A stretch of 48,827 bases of DNA, from assembly GCA_030145275.1 (NCBI GenBank), contig JAQYVV010000021.1, positions 1 through 48,827 on the forward strand, written 5' to 3'. Positions within the stretch are counted from its first letter, which is position 1. Each line of letters begins with the position of its first letter. The position numbers were made by a program, and so were the translations under genes. Under the pieces are notes generated by a model. The model was not told the DNA's origin. It made no database searches and was given only the letters and a program-made list of their open reading frames with translations. This document shows positions 24,988 through 34,137 of this stretch, one piece after another. The DNA comes from Desulfurivibrionaceae bacterium (GTDB taxonomy: Bacteria; Desulfobacterota; Desulfobulbia; Desulfobulbales; VMSU01).

Positions 24988-26094
24988 ATGAAAGTAAACA
25001 ATACAAACTACCGGACAATCTGGCCCGACCCTAAAAACCCTAAGGTCGTCAAGATTATTGACCAGCGGCATCTTCCCCATAAATTTGTGATTGAGGACCT
25101 GTGCAGGGTCGATGATTTTGCCAAGGCTATTTTCGAGATGCATGTACGAGGGGCAGGACTGATTGGCGCTACTGCCGGATTTGGTTTTTACAGCGCCCTT
25201 TTGCATGCCTCCCCGAATCATTTTGAGGCCGATATGGAAAAGGCGGCCGCCCAACTTATCGCCACACGTCCGACTGCAAGCAATCTCTTATGGGCCGTTA
25301 AGCGTCAACAGGAGGCCATTGCAACAGAGAGCAGTATCGAGGCAAAAATCAGCAAAGCCTTTGCAACCGCATGTGAAATAGCCGATGAAGATGCGGATTT
25401 CTGTCGTAGACTCGGAGAACACGGTAAAGAACTCATCGCCCAAATAAGCAAACAAAAAAAGGGTAAACCGGTCAATATACTTACCCACTGCAACGCTGGC
25501 TGGCTCGCCTTTGTTGATTATGGCTCGGCAACCGCACCCATCTATGCGGCACATAAAGCCGGAATAGGGGTGCATGTCTGGGTTGATGAGACCAGGCCAT
25601 GGCTACAGGGTGCGAAACTGACCGCCTGGGAATTGGGCCAGGAAAATGTGCCCCATACTCTAATTCCAGATAATACTGGCGGCCACCTTATGCAGCATGG
25701 TATGGTAGACATGGTTATCGTAGGAACAGATCGGACCACCAGAAGCGGTGATGTTGCCAATAAAATTGGCACATATCTGAAAGCCCTGGCTGCCAAAGAC
25801 AACGACGTCCCTTTTTATGTTGCTCTCCCCTCATCAACCTTTGATTGGACAATTCGAGATGGGGTCAAGGATATACCCATTGAAGAACGGTCAGCCGATG
25901 AAATAAAATTTATTAGCGGGCTGACTGAAGATGGCCGCAACGAAACCGTGCTTATCGCTCCCCCCGAAACCAAGGGCGCAAATTACGGATTTGATGTGAC
26001 TCCGGCCAGACTGGTTCGCGGCCTAATAACAGAACGGGGTATTACCGCTGCCAATGAGCGTGATATCTGTGCAATGTATGCCGATTTGGCTTGA
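24988..26094 (+). CDS. mtnA: S-methyl-5-thioribose-1-phosphate isomerase (MtnA family)
   Basis: 368 aa aldose-ketose isomerase of the eIF-2B-like fold that converts methylthioribose-1-phosphate to methylthioribulose-1-phosphate in methionine salvage. Motifs include VRGAGLIGATAGFG, RPTASNLLWAV, the catalytic cysteine loop THCNAGWLAF, the catalytic aspartate in GTDRTTRSGDVANKIGTY and the late PSSTFDW segment. The ATG at 24988 follows AAAGGAACAT. No other methionine salvage gene is next to it, so it could act in a short MTA/5-deoxyribose salvage route known from anaerobes. Family is sure, exact substrate less so. Confidence 0.9.
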   Translation: MKVNNTNYRTIWPDPKNPKVVKIIDQRHLPHKFVIEDLCRVDDFAKAIFEMHVRGAGLIGATAGFGFYSALLHASPNHFEADMEKAAAQLIATRPTASNLLWAVKRQQEAIATESSIEAKISKAFATACEIADEDADFCRRLGEHGKELIAQISKQKKGKPVNILTHCNAGWLAFVDYGSATAPIYAAHKAGIGVHVWVDETRPWLQGAKLTAWELGQENVPHTLIPDNTGGHLMQHGMVDMVIVGTDRTTRSGDVANKIGTYLKALAAKDNDVPFYVALPSSTFDWTIRDGVKDIPIEERSADEIKFISGLTEDGRNETVLIAPPETKGANYGFDVTPARLVRGLITERGITAANERDICAMYADLA

Positions 26095-26153
26095 ACCGGA
26101 TAAATTGGAAAAGCACGAAACTCGACATTCTAAACTTGAAACTTGAAGGTTCT

Positions 26154-26723
26154 ATGAACTTGTATAAAAAAATATTCACCTTTGCCGCTTTGTTTGTCTT
26201 TTTTGTTATTACGGGTATCTCTTCCGCCATCGCTATTGAGGCCACAGAAGAGAAAAAGCCCGCAGCTCCTATCCAGATTGAGGCAGATCATATGCTTAGT
26301 AATCAGAAGGACAACTCTGTCTTTTTCTCAGGCAAGGTAGAGGCCGAGCAGGGAGATGTTGTTATTCACGCCGATGAGATGACGGTCTATTACATAAACA
26401 AGGGTACGCAGGACCATAAAGGCAAAGCAGCAGAAAGAGCAGGGGTGAAAAATTCACGAAATATCCAACGCATCTGGGCAGTTGGGAATGTTGAAATTAC
26501 CAAAGAAGAGTGGACTGCAACCGGTGATACGGCCGAGTATTTTGAAGATGAGCGGAAGGTGGTACTTGTTGGTAACACCAAGGTCTGGCAGAACAATAAT
26601 CTTATTACCGGCGATACATTCATTATGTACCTGGATGAAGGGAAAAGCATTGTTGAACGAAATTCCCAGAAAAACGAGAGGGTAAAGGCCTTTTTCTACC
26701 CGGATTCCGAGAAAAAAGAGTAA
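26154..26723 (+). CDS. lptA: LPS transport periplasmic protein LptA
   Basis: 189 aa. A signal peptide (residues 1-27, LFVFFVITGISSAIA) precedes an OstA-like beta-jellyroll domain starting at PIQIEADHMLSNQKDNSVFFSGKVEAEQG. LptA forms the periplasmic bridge that carries lipopolysaccharide from LptBFGC to the outer membrane. The ATG at 26154 follows GAAGG and gives a clean signal peptide; the frame is open further upstream but overlaps mtnA. lptB follows after 9 bases. lptC, often upstream, is not seen. Confidence 0.92.
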   Translation: MNLYKKIFTFAALFVFFVITGISSAIAIEATEEKKPAAPIQIEADHMLSNQKDNSVFFSGKVEAEQGDVVIHADEMTVYYINKGTQDHKGKAAERAGVKNSRNIQRIWAVGNVEITKEEWTATGDTAEYFEDERKVVLVGNTKVWQNNNLITGDTFIMYLDEGKSIVERNSQKNERVKAFFYPDSEKKE

Positions 26724-26732
26724 AAAATCGTT

Positions 26733-27455
26733 GTGTCAATTCTACAAACCATTAACATAAGCAAGAAGTACAAGAAGAGACGAGTTGTCGACGGTATTAG
26801 CCTTGAGGTTGAGACAGGCAGTGTGGTTGGGCTTCTCGGTCCCAATGGAGCAGGTAAAACAACCACGTTCTATTCCATTGCCGGTTTTGTGCGCCCCGAC
26901 ACCGGAAGAATCTTGCTAGACGGTGAGGATCTTACCCCCCTGCCTATTCACAAGAGAGCCCTCAGAGGATTATCCTATCTGGCCCAGGACCCGTCTGTGT
27001 TTAAAAAGCTGACAGTGCAGGAAAACGTCCAGATTATTCTTGAAACCCAAGGTTTGCCCAAAAAAGAAATTTTCGAGCGGACCACGAGGCTTATGGAGGA
27101 TCTGAGGCTCACCCACCTTGCCAAGAACAAAGCCTATTCCCTTTCCGGAGGTGAGCGCCGCCGCGTAGAAATAATGAGAGCCCTGGCCACCCAGCCAAGA
27201 TTTATCCTCCTGGATGAGCCATTTGCAGGCATTGACCCTCTTTCCATTGCCGATCTGCAAAAAATTATCAGTGAGTTAAAGGATAAGGGCATGGGGGTAT
27301 TAATTTCAGACCACAATGTACGAGAAACACTTACCGTCTGCGACTACGCCTATATCGTCAGTAATGGGAAAATCTTGGCTCAAGGCACATCTGATGATAT
27401 AATCAACAGTGAGTCAGCCAGAAAAATGTATCTCGGTGAAAATTTTAGTATGTAG
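26733..27455 (+). CDS. lptB: LPS export ABC transporter ATPase LptB
   Basis: 240 aa ABC ATPase that powers lipopolysaccharide extraction from the inner membrane. Walker A GPNGAGKTT is at about 35-43, the Q loop near 86 (YLAQDPSVFKKLTV), the signature LSGGERRRVEI near 137, Walker B FILLDEPFAGIDP near 157, and SDHNVRETL near 192; the last two are typical of LptB. The start is GTG. lptA precedes it and rpoN follows, the same order as in many proteobacteria. Confidence 0.96.
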   Translation: MSILQTINISKKYKKRRVVDGISLEVETGSVVGLLGPNGAGKTTTFYSIAGFVRPDTGRILLDGEDLTPLPIHKRALRGLSYLAQDPSVFKKLTVQENVQIILETQGLPKKEIFERTTRLMEDLRLTHLAKNKAYSLSGGERRRVEIMRALATQPRFILLDEPFAGIDPLSIADLQKIISELKDKGMGVLISDHNVRETLTVCDYAYIVSNGKILAQGTSDDIINSESARKMYLGENFSM

Positions 27456-27541
27456 TTGGGGTAAAATTCAATACATAACTGTTTTCGGATTTATTGCTAT
27501 TTTCGACAATAAAACAAATTATAAGGTACTAAAAAACAAAT

Positions 27542-29011
27542 ATGGGACTGGAACTTAGACAACAACTAAAACTTGCCCAGCAGCTTGTCATGACGCCACA
27601 GTTGCAGCAGGCTATCAAGTTGCTGCAGCTCTCCAGACTTGAGCTGACGGAAACTGTTCAGCAGGAGATTGAACAAAATCCAGTTCTGGAAGAAGAGACC
27701 TCTTCGCCTGAAAGCGCCGGAGATGAAAGCGCCTCCGAAAAATCCCAAGAGAATCCAGAGCCTCCTGCCCCAACTGATCAGACCGCCGAAGTTAGCATGA
27801 AAGACAGCTCGTCTCTCGAGGAAATCAACTGGGCAGACTATGAAAATGAGTACGAGACAACTTCATCTTTTAAGCAGAGGGACAGTGACGACCTCCCCTC
27901 TAGAATTGATATCCTCACCAAAAAACTGAGCCTCGAGGACCATCTTTCCTGGCAGTTTAAATTTATTGAGGTAAGCACTAAAGACAGGGATATTGGTGAT
28001 TTCATCATCGGCAATCTCAACCGGGACGGTTTTCTGGAAGCAAGTGAAGAAGACACGATAGCGGAAACCGGATGCAGCCCTGAATCGTTCCAGAAAATGT
28101 TGGCCATAATTCAGGATATGGATCCGCCAGGCATCTGTGCCCGATCAATAAAAGAGTGTTTGCTCCTGCAACTGGCTCACATCAATCTGGGCGAATCTCT
28201 TCCCTATGACATTATTCGTGACCACTTACATCTTCTGGAAACAAAGAACTACGCAGCCATTGTAAAGGGGACAAAGTCCTCTCTTAGAGATGTTTTGGCC
28301 GCCATCGAGGTAATCCAGGAGTTAAATCCACATCCTGGGCGAGCTTACTCAGATGAAGAACCCCAATACATTCTCCCGGATGTTTACGTATATTTGGTTG
28401 ATGGTGAGTATGTTATCCAGCTCAATGACGAGGGCCTGCCCCGGCTCAGAATTAGTTCTTTTTATAAAGATATCATGAAAGGAAAAGGCAATAATTCAGG
28501 GGTCGGAAGTGAAACAAAAGACTACATTCAGGATAAAGTTAAATCGGCCCTGTGGCTAATCAAGAGTATCCAGCAGCGTCAGCGCACTATCTACAGGGTT
28601 GTTGAAAGCCTGGTTAAATTTCAGCGAGAGTTCTTTGATAAAGGCCCCGCTTACCTGAAACCTCTTATCCTGCGAGATGTGGCTGATGATATTGAAATGC
28701 ACGAATCGACAATAAGTCGTGTGACCACCAATAAGTATGTTCACACCCCCCAGGGTATTCATGAATTGAAATACTTTTTCAACTCTTCTCTTGGCAGAAC
28801 GGATGGTGGTGATTCTGTCGCCTCTGAAAGTATCAAGGTTCGCATAAAATCAATTGTCCAAAAAGAAAATCCGGAAAAACCATTCAGCGACATGGCTTTG
28901 GCCAAAATTTTTGAGGAAGACGGTATTAAAGTAGCCAGAAGAACTATCGCAAAATACCGTGAACAGATTGGGGTCCTACCTTCAAAATACCGAAGAAAGC
29001 CAAAGATGTAA
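27542..29011 (+). CDS. rpoN: RNA polymerase sigma-54 factor
   Basis: 489 aa. The N-terminal activator-interacting region is LRQQLKLAQQLVMTPQLQQAIKLLQ (residues 5-29), followed by an acidic Glu/Ser/Pro-rich linker (about 50-100), the core-binding domain, and a C-terminal helix-turn-helix with the RpoN box ARRTIAKYRE near residue 468. Intact and of normal length. The short sequence TATAAGGTACTAAAA, resembling a family B end, lies just upstream of the start codon. The gene order lptA-lptB-rpoN is common in proteobacteria. Confidence 0.97.
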   Translation: MGLELRQQLKLAQQLVMTPQLQQAIKLLQLSRLELTETVQQEIEQNPVLEEETSSPESAGDESASEKSQENPEPPAPTDQTAEVSMKDSSSLEEINWADYENEYETTSSFKQRDSDDLPSRIDILTKKLSLEDHLSWQFKFIEVSTKDRDIGDFIIGNLNRDGFLEASEEDTIAETGCSPESFQKMLAIIQDMDPPGICARSIKECLLLQLAHINLGESLPYDIIRDHLHLLETKNYAAIVKGTKSSLRDVLAAIEVIQELNPHPGRAYSDEEPQYILPDVYVYLVDGEYVIQLNDEGLPRLRISSFYKDIMKGKGNNSGVGSETKDYIQDKVKSALWLIKSIQQRQRTIYRVVESLVKFQREFFDKGPAYLKPLILRDVADDIEMHESTISRVTTNKYVHTPQGIHELKYFFNSSLGRTDGGDSVASESIKVRIKSIVQKENPEKPFSDMALAKIFEEDGIKVARRTIAKYREQIGVLPSKYRRKPKM

Positions 29012-29033
29012 CTTTTAAGCATATGAGTAAACA

Positions 29034-29405
29034 TTGATAGTTTATATTCACTCCTTTGGCTTCAAGCATGAGCCGCCGGTAGAATCTGATCTTCTCTTCG
29101 ATGTCAGATTTCTTCCCAACCCCTACTATATCCCAGAACTGCAAGAAACAACTGGGCTCGAATCAGTCACGGCATCTCATGTGCTCGACAATGATGCATC
29201 CTCTACCTTTTTCAACCTCCTTACCCCTCTCCTGCACTTTTTAATGAAACAGTTTTCGGAGTCAAAAAGAGATTCGATAACCATATGCATTGGCTGCACC
29301 GGAGGACGGCACCGATCTGTTGCCGTTGCCGAGAAATTGGCGGAAATACTTGCACCCCACAACAAGGACGTTACTGTAGCTCATCGAGATATATTGAAAA
29401 AGTAA
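29034..29405 (+). CDS. Stand-alone RapZ C-terminal domain protein
   Basis: 123 aa. The sequence begins with VYIHSFGFKH and carries CIGCTGGRHRSVAVAEKLAE (about residues 82-101), the signature of the RNA-binding C-terminal domain of RapZ (YvcJ). The N-terminal P-loop kinase-like domain is missing. The start must be TTG at 29034, because an in-frame TAA lies two codons upstream. In enterobacteria rapZ is in the rpoN operon, so the position supports the relation. Single-domain versions occur in Deltaproteobacteria. Whether it controls small RNA decay, as RapZ does, is unknown. Confidence 0.85.
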   Translation: MIVYIHSFGFKHEPPVESDLLFDVRFLPNPYYIPELQETTGLESVTASHVLDNDASSTFFNLLTPLLHFLMKQFSESKRDSITICIGCTGGRHRSVAVAEKLAEILAPHNKDVTVAHRDILKK

Positions 29406-29406
29406 C

Positions 29407-29537
29407 TTTTAGTACCTTAGAAATCATTTCGAAGTCTGCGCTTATCTCGTGTTTTTTATGGAAAGGAATGAAAAAGTAGATTCATTTAAAGGCGTTGCAT
29501 CTACTGTTAAGGTACTTATTTCCGGTTTATCCGGATT
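29407..29537 (+). repeat. Family B dispersed repeat, copy B4 (one module)
   Basis: It begins TTTTAGTACCTTAG directly after the TAA stop of the RapZ-like gene and ends CTGTTAAGGTACTTATTTCC and GGTTTATCCGGATT. In both ends the usual GGCAC/GTGCC is GGTAC/GTACC, so the change is symmetrical and keeps the inverted repeat. One module lies at 29430-29446. The middle is shorter than in B1/B2 and has CGTGTTTTTTATGGA. Confidence 0.85.
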
Positions 29538-29670
29538 ACGATTCAAGAAAGCTGTTAAATGATAAGGCGAGGCCCGCATTTTTGAGATTTTATTTGTAAT
29601 AAACGTCTAGATTTATTAAATCTTCGTTTAGGAATTACATTCTTTTCTCATTTCACAAAAGGCAAACTCC

Positions 29671-30474
29671 ATGCTCCACTGTTTTCGTCTTCTGGTCATC
29701 TTCTTCTTTCTCCTCAGCTCAGTGCCCTCTTTCGGGCATGAAAAAATAATCGTATGCGGTAGCGGTGACAGTCAGCATTTGCTTCAAGTTCTGGCTCGGG
29801 CATTTGAAAAGTCTAACCCAGATATGACCGTTTTGGTGCCCGATAGCATAGGTTCCAGCGGGGGGATCAGAATGACCGCAGAAGGACAATGCGACCTGGG
29901 GAGAACAGCTCGTCCTCTGAAGGAAAAGGAAGGGAAATATAAGCTTAAATATAGGCTTTTTGCCTTGAGCCCAGTGGTTTTTATTGTCCATGAAAGTGTC
30001 TCCATCTCAGACCTGACATCCGAGCAGGTAGTCGCCATTTTAGCTGGGAAAATTAAGAATTGGCAAGAAGTAGGTGGCCCAGATATGAAAATATATGTTG
30101 CCAAAAGGGAGGAGGGGGACTCAAGCAGAGAAGTTATCAGCAAAAATATTCCCCAACTAAACGAGATCGAAAAATTTGTTGGGGAAACAACATTCTCAAC
30201 CCCGGAAACGGTCGATACTGTGAGCAAATATAAAGGGACTTTATCCTTCGCCCCCAAGACCATGGCTTACTTACAGAAAGTCCGTATCCTGACCTATAAC
30301 AGCGTTGCAGCAACGCCAGAAAGTATTCAGGCAGGTTTATACCCTTTGCTCAGCCCCCTTGGGTTGGTTTGGAAGGGTGAGTTAAGTGGTATCAGTAAAG
30401 AATTTGTGCAATTTATTGAAGGCCCCCAAGGGACAAAGATTATCCTCCAAACAGGAGCCATTCCGGCTCAATAA
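29671..30474 (+). CDS. Phosphate-type solute-binding protein (PstS-like)
   Basis: 267 aa with a signal peptide (residues 1-22, ending PSFGHE). Features of the PBP-like phosphate-binding group are present: GSGDSQHLLQVLARAF, DSIGSSGGIRM, GQCDLGRTARPL, the SPVVFIVHESV strand and KIKNWQEVGG. No pst permease or ATPase genes lie nearby. Its stop lies 7 bases before the histidine kinase start, so the two form an operon; the protein may present a ligand to the kinase's periplasmic domain. Phosphate as ligand is not proven. Confidence 0.8.
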   Translation: MLHCFRLLVIFFFLLSSVPSFGHEKIIVCGSGDSQHLLQVLARAFEKSNPDMTVLVPDSIGSSGGIRMTAEGQCDLGRTARPLKEKEGKYKLKYRLFALSPVVFIVHESVSISDLTSEQVVAILAGKIKNWQEVGGPDMKIYVAKREEGDSSREVISKNIPQLNEIEKFVGETTFSTPETVDTVSKYKGTLSFAPKTMAYLQKVRILTYNSVAATPESIQAGLYPLLSPLGLVWKGELSGISKEFVQFIEGPQGTKIILQTGAIPAQ

Positions 30475-30481
30475 ATCCAAT

Positions 30482-33046
30482 ATGTTTGCATCTCTCAAAA
30501 CAAAACTTTCCTTTTCTCATCTTGGCGCCATTTTCGGCACGGCTTCTATCCTCGCTTTAATTACATACTGGATTGGAATCCAAATTTATAACGAGTCAAC
30601 ATTTGCCAATTTACAGAGAACGACCCTGATCAACTCCATCAGCATCCAGAATTTCATTGCTAGTAAAGAGTCTATGCTGAAAAGAATCTCCGAGAGCAGA
30701 GAAACAGAGATTTACGCCAAAAACCTTTCGGAGGTAGCTCTTGCTGCCTATTTCGCTGACTTTAAAAATGAGTTTGGCTCATTGAGCTATATATCTCCAT
30801 CCGGACAGGAAGAAGTCCGAGTCGGCAAAGGCAAAACAAATAACTCTGTACCTGATTTGAGCACGACAAAATGCTTCTGGCAAGCAATTGAAAATCCAGG
30901 AGAAGTTTTCTTACACGTAGGACACCAGAAGCAGGGTTTACCTCCGACAACCATAGTTTTTATGCTTGCCAAACAGCATTACTTCGATGACCAGATACTC
31001 CACGTCATCAAAGCCACATTGCCTCTTGCAACTCTCGATCAATATTTGGCACGCTTTGCGGGAGGGGTATCGGATTTCCTAATTGTGACAGATAGCGAAA
31101 ACACAATTCTAATCCACCCGCGCCAAGAATTGATCCTGACAAAACTCCAGTTTCCCGAGCAGGATCAAGGATTCGGGGAAATAGAAAAACTCGGAATGAA
31201 AGGGCCATACAGCGCTCGCATACTCTCTTCTCCTGCCTGGAAAATAGTTGAGATCCTGCCTTTTGACAGCTACATGGAGGCCCCGATCAAATATGCAAAA
31301 ATAGTTTTTGGGATGATCTGTACTATCCTCTTGCTTGGTTTTTTTGTGGTCTCCTACATTAGCCGAAGAATTAACGCACCCTTGATCGACTTGACCAAAG
31401 CAGTAAAATTGATAGCAAGCGGTGAAAAAGCAGAAATTCTTCAGCCGCATAATATTGAAGAACTGGACAACCTGGTTGATGCATTCAATAGCATGTCCTT
31501 TGAACTCAGAGAAACCTCAATTTCCAAAAACTACCTGGACAATATAGTCAATTCACTGAAAGAGTGTCTTATTGTTACCAGCCTTAACGGCACAATCGAA
31601 TCGGCTAACCAGATGACCTTCAATCTTCTTGGCTGCAGCGAAGAGCAGCTTGTCGGCCTGCACATCGGTGCGATTCTTCCGAAAGAATTTGACATTGACT
31701 CCTACTTTGCCCATGACCCGGTCCAGGAGGCAATAGAAACCTCTTTTGTGACCTTTCAGCAGGAAGAAATTCCAATTGTTTTTCACCGCTCGTTTCTAAA
31801 GAGTACATCTGGCGACGAGCAGGGCCTTGTCTGTCTGGCACTAGACATAAGAGCAAGAAAAGAGATAGAAAAAGAGAAAGAGAAGCTGATAACCCAACTA
31901 AACAATGCGCAGCGTCTCGAAACCGTGGGAACTCTTGCAAACGGTATTGCGCACGACTTTAACAATATACTAACTATCATTATCGGCTATAGCCAAATTT
32001 TAAATTATACAATAAAGGATGAAGACAATAAAAAATCACTGGAGCAGATTTTAGCTGCCAGCAACCGGGCAAAAAATCTTGTGCAGCAGCTTTTGGAGTT
32101 CAGTAGACAAGGATCCCATGCGAAAATGGAAATTTCCATGATCCCTGTTCTCAAAGAGATCATCAAGATGCTCAAGTCCTCCACCCCGGCTTCCATTGAA
32201 ATCTCGCAGCAGATCAATCAGGATTGCAGTACAATAATAGCTGACCCAAGCCAAATTCAACAAATTATAATGAATTTATGCAGCAACGCAATCCACGCAA
32301 TTGGAGAGTATGGCACCCTGACCGTCAAACTAAACAATGAAGAGGTAACCGAGCTCAGTTCCGGTCTATATCAAGGAGTGCCCCAGGGAAGCTATGTAAA
32401 GCTTGATATTTGTGATACTGGTCATGGGATTAAAGATGCTGATCTTAATCGCATATTCGATCCTTTTTTTACAAAAAAGACGGCTACGCAGGGAACTGGC
32501 CTGGGTCTGGCCGTTGTGCATGGCATGATAAAAAGCCTGCATGGCCATATCTTTGTCGAAAGCAAGGTGGACGTGGGAACGACGTTCACCCTCCTATTTC
32601 CAACCATGAGCAAAGATGGAGAGCAGAAATCGCCTTCTACTTCCCTAGCCTTCAATAAGTTATTACAAGGGAAAGGGGAGTGCATACTTTTTGTTGATGA
32701 CGAGGAAGCACTTGCAACATTGGGGCAGAAAAACCTGGAAGGTCTTGGTTATAAAGTAACCAGCACAACCAGTTCAACAGAAGCGCTAGAAATTTTCCAG
32801 AAAGAACCAACCAAGTTTGACCTTCTCATCACAGACTTTTCCATGCCAAAAATGCAAGGGGACAAATTGATTCGGGAAATCAGACAGATCAGTAAGGACT
32901 TTCCGGCAATACTCTGTACTGGTTACCATGCAGAGTTGGTCAAAACAGAAAACATCGAAGGGGCCTATGTTGCCCTCAAAAAACCTTACGAAGGCGAGAT
33001 CTTGGCCAAAGAAGTGAAAGCGCTTTTAGGGAAAAAAAGCGCCTGA
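30482..33046 (+). CDS. Hybrid sensor histidine kinase with C-terminal receiver
   Basis: 854 aa counted from the ATG at 30482 (earlier in-frame starts would overlap the binding-protein gene). Transmembrane helices at about 13-34 and 268-292 enclose a periplasmic double-Cache-like sensor. Then follow HAMP (about 295-345), PAS (about 350-455), HisKA with the phosphorylatable His491 in GIAHDFNNIL, HATPase with DTGHGIKDADL and GTGLGLAVVHG, and a receiver domain with Asp785 in LLITDFSMPKMQG. No DNA-binding output. Signal flow would pass to an unlinked phosphotransfer protein or be autoregulatory. The preceding PstS-like gene suggests a soluble ligand-binding partner. Confidence 0.9.
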   Translation: MFASLKTKLSFSHLGAIFGTASILALITYWIGIQIYNESTFANLQRTTLINSISIQNFIASKESMLKRISESRETEIYAKNLSEVALAAYFADFKNEFGSLSYISPSGQEEVRVGKGKTNNSVPDLSTTKCFWQAIENPGEVFLHVGHQKQGLPPTTIVFMLAKQHYFDDQILHVIKATLPLATLDQYLARFAGGVSDFLIVTDSENTILIHPRQELILTKLQFPEQDQGFGEIEKLGMKGPYSARILSSPAWKIVEILPFDSYMEAPIKYAKIVFGMICTILLLGFFVVSYISRRINAPLIDLTKAVKLIASGEKAEILQPHNIEELDNLVDAFNSMSFELRETSISKNYLDNIVNSLKECLIVTSLNGTIESANQMTFNLLGCSEEQLVGLHIGAILPKEFDIDSYFAHDPVQEAIETSFVTFQQEEIPIVFHRSFLKSTSGDEQGLVCLALDIRARKEIEKEKEKLITQLNNAQRLETVGTLANGIAHDFNNILTIIIGYSQILNYTIKDEDNKKSLEQILAASNRAKNLVQQLLEFSRQGSHAKMEISMIPVLKEIIKMLKSSTPASIEISQQINQDCSTIIADPSQIQQIIMNLCSNAIHAIGEYGTLTVKLNNEEVTELSSGLYQGVPQGSYVKLDICDTGHGIKDADLNRIFDPFFTKKTATQGTGLGLAVVHGMIKSLHGHIFVESKVDVGTTFTLLFPTMSKDGEQKSPSTSLAFNKLLQGKGECILFVDDEEALATLGQKNLEGLGYKVTSTTSSTEALEIFQKEPTKFDLLITDFSMPKMQGDKLIREIRQISKDFPAILCTGYHAELVKTENIEGAYVALKKPYEGEILAKEVKALLGKKSA

Positions 33047-33066
33047 GGTGAACAGGAGTAGGTTAT

Positions 33067-33084
33067 CTATTCTCGGACAGCCTC
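33067..33084 (+). repeat. Short repeat D, copy 1
   Basis: CTATTCTCGGACAGCCTC occurs here and again at 40002-40019, both preceded by AGTAGG and both within about 25 bases of the end of a gene. The function is unknown. Confidence 0.8.
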
Positions 33085-33174
33085 CTAGGCCCCCCTGCGC
33101 CTTCCTCCAGCCTTGGGCCTTTAGTATCTTAGATATTCTTTTCTTGTTTTTTGAAAAGAATTTCGTGAAGGTAC

Positions 33175-33603
33175 TTATACCCCCTTGTGGGGTGTTAATT
33201 CTTTTATCCGATTGACATTCCAGTTTTGAATCGTTTCCAGATATGTTTTCTGGTCTCTTTTTAGGAGCGCAACAATTTTTGTCTTCTCAGATTTAATCTC
33301 GTCCTGTTCTCCTGGATACATTTCCTGCCAACAGGCATAGCCTTGATCAAAAAGAAATTCAGGGCGCACTGTATCGACACCCAGCATCAATTTCTGCACA
33401 ACCATCATCTTTGCCAAGGCCATATCATATTCAATGATCCAGCTATTATCGCTGATCATTGTGGATCCGTCGAACTTTTCCGGGCCATGACATTCAGGAC
33501 AATAGAGGTGTATAATAACCTCAGGGAGTAAAATATTGTCTCGCAGGTGAAATTGAACGCGTCGTTTGCCGCACTCACAGGATTTTCTAATATCTATACA
33601 CAT
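33175..33603 (-). CDS. Hypothetical protein with an N-terminal zinc-ribbon-like motif
   Basis: 142 aa. The ATG at 33603 follows GGAGAAGGAAC and gives MCIDIRKSCECGKRRVQF. Two cysteine pairs (CECG at about residues 9-12 and CPEC near 33-36) could bind a zinc or iron ion. The rest is mixed alpha/beta with no family that I recognise. It follows the next gene (33657-34133) by 53 bases on the same strand, so the two may be cotranscribed together with rubredoxin. Confidence 0.65.
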   Translation of the reverse strand: MCIDIRKSCECGKRRVQFHLRDNILLPEVIIHLYCPECHGPEKFDGSTMISDNSWIIEYDMALAKMMVVQKLMLGVDTVRPEFLFDQGYACWQEMYPGEQDEIKSEKTKIVALLKRDQKTYLETIQNWNVNRIKELTPHKGV

Positions 33604-33656
33604 GTTCCTTCTCCAAACTTTTAAGTCTGCGCTATTCTGCAACGCCAGCGAAATTA

Positions 33657-34133
33657 TCAGACAAACGACGCTGTTTTCCGATCCCTAAAAGTTGTGTCAA
33701 CGTGAATAAGCCAATAGTGATCAGGGTCAGCCAAAATTGATTTTCTGCTCATTTCAGTCAGCCAGTGCGACTCTTCCAGTAGATTGTAAAAAACTGTGTC
33801 GATACCGATAAAACCATCCAGAAAATGGGCAATGATATGCAATAATTTACTTTGATATCCAGGCGTAACATTCTTTAGGTCTCCAAGAGCCCGAACCCCA
33901 TCTTCTGCTAATTCCGCCAGAAATCGGTGCAACACCTGTCTATTCTGCTCAATAGCATCTTCCATCTCCTGCCAAAAATGCGGCTGGGCAGCAGAAAACG
34001 ACTGCCCCCTCTGACACTGCACTGAATCATACTGAAGCAAAAGGGTCTCATCAAAAAATTTGCCTACGGCCTTTGTGGCAGACTCAATGTCTGCTGTATG
34101 TAGCAATATGAGATGAGACCCTTGAAAAGACAT
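33657..34133 (-). CDS. Hypothetical alpha-helical protein following rubredoxin
   Basis: 158 aa, mostly helical, with scattered histidines (LLHTAD, LLHIIAHFLDGF, LEESHWL) but no clear metal motif. It contains a hydrophobic LLHIIAHFLDGFIGIDTVFYNLLEE segment that is probably a buried helix. It starts 4 bases after the rubredoxin stop, so cotranscription with rubredoxin is likely, which hints at a redox or oxygen-response role. No family was recognised. Confidence 0.65.
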   Translation of the reverse strand: MSFQGSHLILLHTADIESATKAVGKFFDETLLLQYDSVQCQRGQSFSAAQPHFWQEMEDAIEQNRQVLHRFLAELAEDGVRALGDLKNVTPGYQSKLLHIIAHFLDGFIGIDTVFYNLLEESHWLTEMSRKSILADPDHYWLIHVDTTFRDRKTASFV

Positions 34134-34137
34134 TTAA

